Positions 51,695-59,752 of a stretch of 64,000 nt of DNA are shown piece by piece. This stretch comes from Endozoicomonas gorgoniicola. Lineage in GTDB: Bacteria; Pseudomonadota; Gammaproteobacteria; Pseudomonadales; Endozoicomonadaceae. How positions within the stretch are numbered: the stretch's first letter is position 1; the number at the start of each line of letters is the position of its first letter. The position numbers and the translations under genes were made by a program. Below the pieces are notes generated by a model. That model searched no databases and was not told the origin of the DNA. It saw only the letters and a program-made list of their open reading frames with translations. Location of the stretch: NCBI RefSeq assembly GCF_025562715.2, contig NZ_JAPFCC010000001.1:62001-126000 (forward strand), written 5' to 3'.

Positions 51695-52815
51695 CCTGAA
51701 TTCAAGTCATAAGTGCATAACCCATGACTTTTCTTGCATCTATTCCAGTTGACTCTTTAAATGCCTCATAAGGAGTCTTGTAGCCCAGGCACTTTCTTGG
51801 CCTGTTGTTCAGCTTATCCACTGCAATGATGACATCTTTTTCTGTCACGCCATTAAGCTCCATCGACTTGGGGAAATACTGCCTTAGCAAACCATTAGCA
51901 TTCTCATTCTGGCCTCTTTCCCAAGAATGGTAGGGGGCAGCAAAGTAGCTGTCACATTTTAAAGCTTTGGCAATTGATTCATGCTGAACAAACTCCTTTC
52001 CATTGTCGTATGTTATTGTCTTTACAAACCTTTTCAGAGGCTTGAGTACGTCAATTATTCCCTGTTTAACCGCTTTTGCCTTCTTGCCTGGTAGAGGGAC
52101 AGCAAGGCGAAGCTTGGTTTTTCGTTCATCTAATGTAGCGATGGCTCCTTTATGATTTTTACCTATTACAGTATCAGCTTCCCAGTCACCAACTCGCTCT
52201 CTGTTGTTGACCACTTCGGGGCGTTCTTCAATGCCAACCCGATTTGGTATACCGGTTCGGTTATGAGCTGAACCGTATCGCTTTCGATAAGTTTTTTTCT
52301 GGTGCCTCAAGTGCTTATAGAGCGAGCCTCCGCGCCGTTTATCATCCGCTACAAATTGATAAATCGTCTCATGATGCAGCTTGATTACACCGTCCTTTTC
52401 AAGCCTTCCAGCCACTTGTTCAGGACTCCAATCTGAACGGATATCGTTTGAAATACGTTGTTTAATGTCGTCTGTCAGCTTAATAGCTTTTGGCTTATCT
52501 TTGTGCCGCTGCCGAGCTGTGCGATTAGCCTGTTGGTGCCTGTACCCTCTTTGCCCTTTATTGCGGTTTACTTCTCGCGACACGGTAGGCTGTGAACGGC
52601 CAAGCTTTTTAGCAATTTTGTTTTGTGAAGTCCCATTTTTGAGTTCAGTTTCGATATAATATCTCTCTTCAGAGCTCAGGTGTGTATAGGCCATCCTTGG
52701 CTTCCTCTGTATGGTTTGGTTGCTTTACAGAATACCCCTGAGTTCTGATTCACTTCAAAGGTTCTGAAACAATCCTCTGGTTACAGAGGTTATGCACTTA
52801 TGATACGAATTCAGG
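51695..52815 (-). mobile_element. Intact IS30-family insertion sequence, 1121 bp
   Basis: 27-bp inverted ends (51695-51721 and 52789-52815) beginning CCTGAATTC match at 24 of 27 positions. A three-base target duplication TTC flanks it at 51692-51694 and 52816-52818. It carries one intact transposase. The target is the loop of a stem-loop; IS30-family elements are known for preferring palindromic targets. Confidence 0.92.
51702..52694 (-). CDS. IS30-family transposase
   Basis: A 330-residue DDE transposase. It has an N-terminal helix-turn-helix region typical of the family (YTHLSSEERYYIETELKNG, NKIAKKLGRSQPTVSREVNR), then the catalytic core with GDWEADTVIG (first Asp), TYDNGKEFVQHE (second Asp) and GQNENANGLLRQYFPK (Glu), and the closing LNNRPRKCLGYKTPYEAF. 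All catalytic residues are present and no frameshift is seen, so the element may be active. It fills nearly the whole insertion sequence, its stop lying within the left inverted repeat. Confidence 0.95.
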   Translation of the reverse strand: MAYTHLSSEERYYIETELKNGTSQNKIAKKLGRSQPTVSREVNRNKGQRGYRHQQANRTARQRHKDKPKAIKLTDDIKQRISNDIRSDWSPEQVAGRLEKDGVIKLHHETIYQFVADDKRRGGSLYKHLRHQKKTYRKRYGSAHNRTGIPNRVGIEERPEVVNNRERVGDWEADTVIGKNHKGAIATLDERKTKLRLAVPLPGKKAKAVKQGIIDVLKPLKRFVKTITYDNGKEFVQHESIAKALKCDSYFAAPYHSWERGQNENANGLLRQYFPKSMELNGVTEKDVIIAVDKLNNRPRKCLGYKTPYEAFKESTGIDARKVMGYALMT

Positions 52816-52875
52816 TTCAAATAAATCGAATGCTGATTCAAAAATACATCAAGGTTGTTGGGTTACTTGATGTTG

Positions 52876-53367
52876 CTACTTCTGAGCAGCGTTTACTGCA
52901 TTAATCGCAGCATCCACAATGTGTTGATAACCCGTACAGCGGCAAAGATTTCCGGCATGCTCTCGACGAATATCATCACGGCTCAGGTTGCATGGACTGG
53001 TTGAATCCTCATTCTTAAGGTCTTCAATCAATGCGGTAGTTTTCATGACCAGACCTGGCGTACAGAAACCGCACTGCACCGCACCGGCATCCACATAAGC
53101 CTGCTGAACCGGCGACAACTCCCCGGCTACTGCTTCTCCCTCAATGGTCCTGATTGACGTACCTTCTGCCCTGACAGCCAGTGAGATACAGGCGTTAATC
53201 GGGATATCATCGATCAGTACCGTACAGGCTCCACACTCACCGACACTGCAACCTTCTTTTGTGCCGGTCAGTCCGTTTTCCCTCAGGGCCTCAAGCAGTG
53301 ACTGTCGTGTATCAATCAGTAGCTCTGTAGGTTTGCCATTAAGCTGACACTGGATAATCTGTTTCAT
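52876..53367 (-). CDS. xdhC: Xanthine dehydrogenase [2Fe-2S] subunit XdhC
   Basis: A 163-residue two-cluster iron-sulfur subunit that passes electrons from the molybdenum centre to FAD. All eight cysteine ligands are present: GCSVGECGACTVLIDDIPINAC near residue 40 for the plant-type ferredoxin cluster, and QCGFCTPG with NLCRCTGYQH for the second. This contrasts with the ligand-free N-terminus of XdhD in the same island. The start overlaps the xdhB stop by four bases (ATGA). The operon terminator downstream is interrupted by an insertion sequence. Confidence 0.95.
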   Translation of the reverse strand: MKQIIQCQLNGKPTELLIDTRQSLLEALRENGLTGTKEGCSVGECGACTVLIDDIPINACISLAVRAEGTSIRTIEGEAVAGELSPVQQAYVDAGAVQCGFCTPGLVMKTTALIEDLKNEDSTSPCNLSRDDIRREHAGNLCRCTGYQHIVDAAINAVNAAQK

Positions 53368-54260
53368 AGCTGGCCTCCGGCTCTGACAATCGCTTCAGTG
53401 ACAACCCGGCGAGCCAGAGTTCTGATAATATGTTCACGAAAATCTTTGGCGGCACGCCAGGAATTTCTGGGACTCAGATCTTCCAGTACAACACCGACAA
53501 TATCCTCAACCAGCGTCTGGTCAGCGATACGGTGTTCTGCCAGTTTTTCAGCGGTGCGACACCGTTTAGGTACTGGTGCTGCTACGGTGTAGGCAATTCT
53601 TAACGCTTTTATACGCTGGCTCGTTTCCAGTTCACAGCTCGTTTCCAGTTCACAGGTAGCCGAACAACCGATAGTGGCAATGTCCATGGCTTTGCGCATG
53701 GCGTATTTATAGAAATGACTGCCGGTGTTCCGGTATTGCCCTGCATCAATGGTAATGGCGGTAACCAGTTCGCCCGGTTTAAGGTCGACCCTGCCGGGCC
53801 CCTGATAAAAGGATTCTATCGGTACAACTCTTGTTGTCTGCTGGCTTTGTACGGTCAGTGTCGCATTGAAGGTGAGCAGGGGGGCAGCGCTGTCGGCACT
53901 GGGCGCACCATTGCAGATATTACCGCCGACGGTTGCCATATTGCGAACCTGTGGTCCACCGAGAGAAGATGCGCCTTCAACTAAAGACTTACACACTTTA
54001 TGACGTTCCAGAAAACGGATCAGTCGGGTAACGGTTACACCCGCGCCAATGGTTATTCGCCCATGGTTGTCTATGGTCAGCAATTGAAGGTCTGCAATGG
54101 ACTGGATATCCACCAGGTGACGAAACTCCGGCTTACCTTCGCGCAGCCGGATTAATACATCAGTACCGCCTGCAATCAGCCGGGCATCAGGGTGTTCGGC
54201 GAGATAAGCGCAGGCTGAATGGATGCTGTCTGCTTTATAATACTGTTCTACCGGAAACAT
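53364..54260 (-). CDS. xdhB: Xanthine dehydrogenase FAD subunit XdhB
   Basis: A 298-residue flavoprotein subunit with the xanthine dehydrogenase FAD-domain motifs LIAGGTDVLIRLREGKPE near residue 31, IGAGVTVTRL, LGGPQVRNMATVGGNICNG near residue 104 and ADSAAPLLTF. The stop overlaps xdhC, and the start adjoins the xdhA stop directly, so the three subunits are translated as one set. An 18-bp duplication (53619-53654) inserts a second Cys-Glu-Leu-Glu-Thr-Ser unit in the C-terminal part, in frame. Confidence 0.93.
   Translation of the reverse strand: MFPVEQYYKADSIHSACAYLAEHPDARLIAGGTDVLIRLREGKPEFRHLVDIQSIADLQLLTIDNHGRITIGAGVTVTRLIRFLERHKVCKSLVEGASSLGGPQVRNMATVGGNICNGAPSADSAAPLLTFNATLTVQSQQTTRVVPIESFYQGPGRVDLKPGELVTAITIDAGQYRNTGSHFYKYAMRKAMDIATIGCSATCELETSCELETSQRIKALRIAYTVAAPVPKRCRTAEKLAEHRIADQTLVEDIVGVVLEDLSPRNSWRAAKDFREHIIRTLARRVVTEAIVRAGGQL
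53619..53654. repeat. 18-bp tandem duplication in xdhB
   Basis: Two identical units GCTCGTTTCCAGTTCACA at 53619-53636 and 53637-53654 encode a doubled six-residue segment (CELETS) on the minus strand. The reading frame is kept. Confidence 0.95.
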
Positions 54261-56561
54261 TCAGTTTGCCTCCTGAATCAGATGCGCTTCACTGAAGGCG
54301 TTAAACAGCGCTTTAGGCGACATGGGTAAGCGGTTGATGGCCACGTCGGTTGCGTCCAGAATGGCATTGCGAATCGCCGGAGCCACTGACAGCAGCGGTG
54401 GTTCCCCTATTGACTTGGCACCATAGGCTGAAGTCGGCTCAGTGGTTTCAACAAAATCACTGCCAATATCCGGCATGTCCGGCATGGTGGCTATTTTGTA
54501 ATCCAGCAGGTTGTTGTTATAGATGATTCCGGTATCAGGGTTGACCAGCAGTTCTTCGCCCATGGCACCGGACAGCCCCATGGCTATGCCGCCATGAACC
54601 TGGCCTTCGGCAAGGATTGGGTTAATGATTCTGCCTGCGTCGTGTACATTGATGATGTTGAGTATTGAGGTCTGGCACAGTTCAATATCGACTTCGACGT
54701 CTACAAAGGTGCATCCAAAAGAGCTGGCGTTGGTGGTTGTCTTGCATGAAACATCCGCCGTTAACTGATGTCCCCTTTGCTTGTGGTAATAGGCATCCAT
54801 TGCCAGTTCTTTCAGGGTCAGAGTCTGGCTTTCGGGGGTTTCTGCAACCACTATACCGTCTCTGAGCGTCAGTTCAGAGACCGGGCAGTTTAACATTTCT
54901 GCGGCATAACCAAGGATTTTCTCACGCAGCTCTCTGGCTGCTTCTGAAACGGGTTTGGAAATGACGTAGGTTTGCCGGGAAGCGAATGAACCCGGATCAA
55001 AAGGTGTTACATCGGTATCCTGGGCAGACACTACATGGACAGCAGAAAATGGAACCCCCAGATGTTCCGCAGCCATCTGGGCAATTGCGGTATCAGAACC
55101 CTGTCCAATCTCTGTAGCACCGACCTGCACAGTAATGCGTCCATCCTGGTTTAACACCATTCGGGCTCCGGCAATCTCGACACCGGCAGGGTAAGTGCCG
55201 TTACCATAAGAGAAACAGGCGACACCAAGCCCGCGTCGCTTGTTATAAGAAGGATTATTTGAATGCCTGTAGTCTTCTTTCTTTTTATCCCAACCAATAC
55301 GTTCCCTGCCTTTTATCAGGCACTCCCTGATGCCACAGCTGGTAATGTGTTTGTCGGTTAATGGGTTCATGTCTCCTTGTTGGGCGACATTGCGCAGACG
55401 AAACTCTACGCTGTCCATACCGATGTTGCGGGCTGCCTCTTCCATAATAGATTCTACGGCAAACACAATCTGCGGCGAGCCATAACCCCGCATGGCACCT
55501 GCGGCAGGAAGGTTTGAGTAGTGGGTCATCGCCTTATAGCGAACCGCTGCCTTCGGGTAAAGGGGTGGCAGTTTGGAACCCGCCGCTTTGGCAATGGAAT
55601 GACCGTGGGAGGCGTAAGCACCGGTATTGGAGACTACATCCAGTGTCAGGGCTTTCAAGGTTCCATCACGGTTAACGCCGCACTTTATATCGACGTTGAA
55701 CGGATGGCGGATTCGGGTACTGAGCATCGACTCTTCCCGGTCCAGATCGATCATCACAGGAATACCACCCAGTTTCCAGGTCAGAAAAGCGACCATAGGC
55801 TCAAGCACCACATCCTGCTTGTTACCAAAACCACCGCCGACGGTTGGTTTTACGACCCGTATCCGGCTTATTTCCCAAGACAGTGCCTGAGCGATTATAC
55901 GACGGCATATATGGGGAATCTGGGTAGAAGAAGTGATGACAATGTGGTCAGTGTCGTCCATGTAAGCCATGGCAATCTGGTTTTCCAGATGACAGTGCTG
56001 CACCATCTGGGTTTGAAAGCACCCGCTCACGGTTGTGTCTGCGTGATGCATGGCTTCATCAGGATTGCCGAACTGATATTGATGCTCAGCGACCTTATTG
56101 GATGTTTGCTGATGAAGAATCGGTGCCTGTTCAGCCATGGCCTGTTGATGATTCAGCAAAGGTGGGTACTCGTCGTATTTTACCTTAATCAGCCCCAGCG
56201 CCTGCTCGGCAATCAGATGGTCTGTCGCCACCACAATGGCGATTTCATCTCCGTGATAGCGGACATAATCGGTCAGCAGTAACCGGTCTTCGACATCCCT
56301 GCCTTTTGGGTCAAGGGAGTAAGCATGACCTGCCGTTGCAAACGGTGTTTTAGGAATATCCTCAAACGTAAACACTGCCTCAACGCCCGGCAGCGCTTTA
56401 GCGCCAGAGGTGTCAATATTTGTGATCCTGCCGTGGGCAATTTTACTGCGCAGATATCTGGCAACCCGGGTTCCGGGCATAATAAGGTCGCTGGTAAAAC
56501 GGCTTCTGCCTGTTACCTTGGCGGTAGCATCCAGCCGCTGTTCAGAGTACCCAATGCTCAT
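54261..56561 (-). CDS. xdhA: Xanthine dehydrogenase molybdenum-binding subunit XdhA
   Basis: The catalytic subunit oxidising hypoxanthine and xanthine towards urate. About 766 residues from ATG 56561 (MSIGYSEQRLDATAKVTGRSRF, AGGAA upstream); a frame from 56591 would overlap hyuA. Cofactor motifs: TVGGGFGNKQDVVLEP near residue 235, GAMRGYGSPQIVFAVES, ATEIGQGSDTAIAQM, DPGSFASRQTYV and the C-terminal SAYGAKSIGEPPLLSVAPAI with the catalytic Glu. Sequence and length follow E. coli XdhA. It begins two bases after the hyuA stop, so hyuA-xdhA-xdhB-xdhC is one operon. Confidence 0.94.
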   Translation of the reverse strand: MSIGYSEQRLDATAKVTGRSRFTSDLIMPGTRVARYLRSKIAHGRITNIDTSGAKALPGVEAVFTFEDIPKTPFATAGHAYSLDPKGRDVEDRLLLTDYVRYHGDEIAIVVATDHLIAEQALGLIKVKYDEYPPLLNHQQAMAEQAPILHQQTSNKVAEHQYQFGNPDEAMHHADTTVSGCFQTQMVQHCHLENQIAMAYMDDTDHIVITSSTQIPHICRRIIAQALSWEISRIRVVKPTVGGGFGNKQDVVLEPMVAFLTWKLGGIPVMIDLDREESMLSTRIRHPFNVDIKCGVNRDGTLKALTLDVVSNTGAYASHGHSIAKAAGSKLPPLYPKAAVRYKAMTHYSNLPAAGAMRGYGSPQIVFAVESIMEEAARNIGMDSVEFRLRNVAQQGDMNPLTDKHITSCGIRECLIKGRERIGWDKKKEDYRHSNNPSYNKRRGLGVACFSYGNGTYPAGVEIAGARMVLNQDGRITVQVGATEIGQGSDTAIAQMAAEHLGVPFSAVHVVSAQDTDVTPFDPGSFASRQTYVISKPVSEAARELREKILGYAAEMLNCPVSELTLRDGIVVAETPESQTLTLKELAMDAYYHKQRGHQLTADVSCKTTTNASSFGCTFVDVEVDIELCQTSILNIINVHDAGRIINPILAEGQVHGGIAMGLSGAMGEELLVNPDTGIIYNNNLLDYKIATMPDMPDIGSDFVETTEPTSAYGAKSIGEPPLLSVAPAIRNAILDATDVAINRLPMSPKALFNAFSEAHLIQEAN

Positions 56562-56563
56562 AA

Positions 56564-58009
56564 TCAGTTCCTGTTCCAGTAGCGAAAACAACGATTCAGG
56601 GTTTCTCTCGGAATAAATTCACCGTCGCCTGCCAGCCCTTTGAACACGCCATTGCGTACAATGACTTTTCCCCTGGACAGGGTCATCACCGGGTAACCCT
56701 GCAGGATCATACCTTCGTAGGGGCAATAGTCGGAGCGGCTGTGCATCCGGCTCTGGCTCAGGGTGACCTCACAGTCAGGGTCAATAATGACCAGATCAGC
56801 GTCAGAACCTTCGGCAATCACCCCTTTGCGCGGATAAAGGCCAAACAGTTGAGCTGGTCTGGTACTGACCAGATCGACGAAATGGTTAATGGACAGCCGG
56901 CCTTTCATTACCCCTTCAGAGAACATCAGTGGTATCCGGTTTTCAACACCGGGCATACCATTGGGGCAATATTGAAAACCGTCACGGCCAGCCCGTTTCT
57001 GATCCATGGTAAAAGCGCAGTGGTCGGTGGCAATGGTGCTGATGGTGCCGTCCTGTAAACCATTCCATAACTGTTCAAGATGGTCGCTGTCGCGCAGAGG
57101 AGGGCTAATGATGTACTTTAAGCCCTGGTCGACAGGGAAGTCGCCGGAGCAGGTTTCATTGTAACGGTTGATATCCAGTTGCAGGTATTGCGGGCAGGTT
57201 TCTGCAAAGACTGGCTGCCCGCGCTGGTGTGCCTGACGGATATATTCCAGGCCAATACCATTGGACAGGTGCACGATATAGACAGGGGCATCGCCAGCCA
57301 GAACCGCCAGATTAATCATACGACCAACGGCTTCTGCCTCGCACTCCGGAGGCCGGCTGAGCGCATGATAGATAGGATCTTTTAAACCGCTTTCGAGCAT
57401 TCTGTTTTTCAGGAAGCGAATGGCTCCGTCGTTTTCAGGATGCACACAGGTGAGGGCGTTTAACTGGTTTAACCGGGACAGGGCTGCCAGTACTTCTGTG
57501 TCGTCTAACTTAAAGCCGTATGTCAGGTAAAGTTTAAAGCTGGAGATGCCTTCATCCAGCACCATGGATTCCATTTCATCCAGAATGCTGTCGTCAATGT
57601 GCTGGATTGTGCCGTGAAAACTGTAATCAATCACCGCACTGTCGCGGGCGAACTCATGGTAGCGTGCAAGCTGATGATGCAGAGAACAGCCTTTCGGGCC
57701 AAAGCCCATATGGTCAATGATGGTGGTTGTTCCTCCGCAGGCTGCGGATACGGTGCCGCTGTAAAAATCGTCACAGCTTTGGGCAATGCCTACATCAATA
57801 TTGAAATGCGTGTGGACATCAACGCCACCGGGAATGAGGTATTTGCCACTGGCATCGATGACTTCCAGAGGCGTGGTAGCGGACTGTTCAGCTTCCGCAC
57901 GAGAGATAACGGGTGCAATCCGTTCAATAATGCCGTTTTGAATGAAGATATCGGCCTGTTCACTGGCATCGGCGTTAACCAGTGTGGCATTTTTTATAAG
58001 AACGGACAT
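56564..58009 (-). CDS. hyuA: Dihydropyrimidinase/hydantoinase-like HyuA (YgeZ)
   Basis: A 481-residue cyclic amidohydrolase. The metal site GGVDVHTHFNIDVG lies near residue 58, the carboxylated-lysine segment SSFKLYLTYGFK near residue 146, later His ligands in YIVHLSNG and TCPQYLQLD, and ATDHCAFTMDQK. It corresponds to E. coli YgeZ (D-phenylhydantoinase), which opens hydantoin-type rings and in this island probably opens a ring in the purine route (an allantoin-like or related intermediate). First gene of the xdh operon here, whereas in E. coli it follows ygeY. Confidence 0.9.
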   Translation of the reverse strand: MSVLIKNATLVNADASEQADIFIQNGIIERIAPVISRAEAEQSATTPLEVIDASGKYLIPGGVDVHTHFNIDVGIAQSCDDFYSGTVSAACGGTTTIIDHMGFGPKGCSLHHQLARYHEFARDSAVIDYSFHGTIQHIDDSILDEMESMVLDEGISSFKLYLTYGFKLDDTEVLAALSRLNQLNALTCVHPENDGAIRFLKNRMLESGLKDPIYHALSRPPECEAEAVGRMINLAVLAGDAPVYIVHLSNGIGLEYIRQAHQRGQPVFAETCPQYLQLDINRYNETCSGDFPVDQGLKYIISPPLRDSDHLEQLWNGLQDGTISTIATDHCAFTMDQKRAGRDGFQYCPNGMPGVENRIPLMFSEGVMKGRLSINHFVDLVSTRPAQLFGLYPRKGVIAEGSDADLVIIDPDCEVTLSQSRMHSRSDYCPYEGMILQGYPVMTLSRGKVIVRNGVFKGLAGDGEFIPRETLNRCFRYWNRN

Positions 58010-58070
58010 GATCTCTACCCTGTCTGGTTACCTTACCGGTAACCACTGGTGAGTGATGGTTACGGGTAAG

Positions 58071-58101
58071 GCAACCAGAACTCCTGAGGAGTTCCGGTTG
58101 C
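58071..58101. promoter_or_regulatory. 31-base near-perfect palindrome upstream of hyuA
   Basis: GCAACC-A-GAACTCC, loop TGA, GGAGTTC-C-GGTTGC: thirteen pairs with one mismatch. It lies in the 177-base divergent gap between hyuA and the small coiled-coil gene. No T-run follows in either direction, so an operator, such as a YgeV site, or an mRNA leader structure is likelier than a terminator. A smaller inverted repeat GGTTACC/GGTAACC is close by at 58027-58045. Confidence 0.55.
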
Positions 58102-58186
58102 TGTGTGGTTTACGAGTTGTTAAGTGTCTTTTCTTTATTCTCTGCTATGCTCAAACTCCCTACAACGAATAAGAAAGGTACGCATT

Positions 58187-58420
58187 ATGAGCCTTGAGGC
58201 TAGAGTCTTGGCGCTGGAAGAAAACCGTGTTCACTGGGATCAGGTTCTCACTGGAATTGAAGGCACTGTTGCACTGATTCTGAAGGAGCAATTTGATCTG
58301 AAAAAAGAGATTCAAGATCAAAAAAGGGAGCTTCAGGATCAAAAAAGGGAGAACAACAAACGCTTCAACACAATCGAAGAACTCCTGATCCAGATCGTTA
58401 ACAATCTCGCCAGCAAGTAA
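58187..58420 (+). CDS. Small coiled-coil protein, unknown
   Basis: A 77-residue protein from ATG 58187 (MSLEARVLALEENRVHWDQV) with AAAGGT about ten bases upstream. It is almost entirely one predicted coiled coil, with a tandem repeat of DQKREL-like heptads near the middle from a 21-bp duplication, and a short C-terminal helix ending NNLASK. The start at 58124 in the same frame would add unlikely residues. It is the only plus-strand gene in the interval from 49.7 to 62.9 kb and separates hyuA from ygeY, which are adjacent in E. coli. Function unknown; an oligomerising or partner-binding protein is possible. Confidence 0.6.
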   Translation: MSLEARVLALEENRVHWDQVLTGIEGTVALILKEQFDLKKEIQDQKRELQDQKRENNKRFNTIEELLIQIVNNLASK

Positions 58421-58486
58421 CACGCCACCTGACAACTCGTTCTACCCGACTGCTCCCGGCAGCGGGTGAACTCTGGGTTTAACGGA

Positions 58487-59710
58487 TTACTTCTTCAGGT
58501 TATGCAGGTACATGCCCGGAATCACAGCGTACATCGCCGCACATTTCACCAGATGGTCTTTCCAGGTTTTCTCATTAGGCGCATGAGCTTCAGGCTCTTT
58601 ACCCGGACCAAAACCAATCACCGGAATGTTGTAACGACCCATGATGGACACGCCGTTGGTTGAGAAAGTCCATTTATCAACCAGTGGCTTCTCATCAAAC
58701 AACAGCTCATAGCAGGCTTCAGTCGTTTTTGTCACCAGATGATCTTCGTCGATCACCCAGGCAGGGAAATAGCATTCGGTTTCATACACCAGACCGGTAT
58801 AGGCTGGACGGTCATAGTTGTACATACTGACTTCAGCTTTGGCTTCCTTAACCGCAGGCAGAGCGCGAATTTCTTCCAGCGCGCCTTCCCAGGTTTCACC
58901 CCAGGTCAGACGACGGTCAATGGAGATAGCACAGCCATCAGCTACTGCACAACGGCTTGGGGAGGAGAAGAAGATTTCAGAAACCGTCAGGGTACCTTTG
59001 CCCAGGAACTCATCATCGCCCAGACGGGTTGAAAGCTCCTTGATTTCATTCAGGATTGGGCCCATCTTGAAAATGGCATTATCACCACGCTCAGGCGCTG
59101 AACCGTGGCAACTTATGCCGCTGACTTCCACACGGATTTCCATACGGCCGCGCTGACCACGGTAGATATTGCAGTCGGTAGGCTCGGTACTCACCACAAA
59201 CTCTGGCTTCAGGCCGGACTCATTGATAATGTACTGCCAGCACAGACCGTCACAGTCTTCTTCCTGAACGGTACCGGTGACGACCAGAGTGTAATCGTCT
59301 TCCAGACCCAGATCCTTTATGATTTTGCCCGCATACACCATGGACGCCATGCCGCCTTCCTGATCGGATGCGCCACGACCACCAATGGTCTCTTCGTCTT
59401 CATAGCCTTTGTAAGGGTCAAAGGTCCAGTTGTCCATATTGCCCACACCAACGGTATCAATGTGAGCATCCATGGCAATCACATGCTTACCATGGCCAAT
59501 GGTACCGAGAACGTTGCCCTGTGGGTCAATTTCAACTTTGTCGAAACCCACTTTTTCCATCTCTTCCTTGATGCGCAGTACGACTTTTTCTTCGTCACAG
59601 GACTCGCTGGGAATGGCAATCATATCCCGCAGGAAGCGGGTCATTTCAGGCTTGTACTCTTCAGCCTTTTTCAGAACGTCAGCAAAAGGGAGCTTCAGAT
59701 CGGTTGTCAT
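58487..59710 (-). CDS. ygeY: M20-family peptidase-like hydrolase YgeY
   Basis: A 407-residue metal-dependent amidohydrolase of the M20/ArgE/DapE group. Metal site MDAHIDTVGVGNM near residue 80, GRGASDQEGGMASMVYAG, QEEDCDGLCWQY with the general-base Glu pair near residue 152, and the late FGPGKEPEAHAPNE. It matches YgeY of the purine island; proposed to cleave an intermediate on the way to 2,3-diaminopropionate, the substrate of the next enzyme, but the exact reaction is unsettled. It follows ygeX by 42 bases in the ygeW-ygeX-ygeY run. Confidence 0.9.
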   Translation of the reverse strand: MTTDLKLPFADVLKKAEEYKPEMTRFLRDMIAIPSESCDEEKVVLRIKEEMEKVGFDKVEIDPQGNVLGTIGHGKHVIAMDAHIDTVGVGNMDNWTFDPYKGYEDEETIGGRGASDQEGGMASMVYAGKIIKDLGLEDDYTLVVTGTVQEEDCDGLCWQYIINESGLKPEFVVSTEPTDCNIYRGQRGRMEIRVEVSGISCHGSAPERGDNAIFKMGPILNEIKELSTRLGDDEFLGKGTLTVSEIFFSSPSRCAVADGCAISIDRRLTWGETWEGALEEIRALPAVKEAKAEVSMYNYDRPAYTGLVYETECYFPAWVIDEDHLVTKTTEACYELLFDEKPLVDKWTFSTNGVSIMGRYNIPVIGFGPGKEPEAHAPNEKTWKDHLVKCAAMYAVIPGMYLHNLKK

Positions 59711-59752
59711 TGTTGTATTCCTTAATCGTTCTATTGATAGATTCAGCGGTGT

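Larger units (their letters stand above)
51665..52834 (-). terminator. xdhABC intrinsic terminator split by the IS30-family element
   Basis: The left arm AGCATTCGATCTATTTG (51672-51688) and the right arm CAAATAAATCGAATGCT (52818-52834) are reverse complements at 16 of 17 positions. Joined without the insertion they form a stem with a five-base loop, followed on the minus strand by seven T (A-run at 51665-51671). It lies just downstream of xdhC. The insertion now places 1.1 kb in the loop. Confidence 0.7.
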
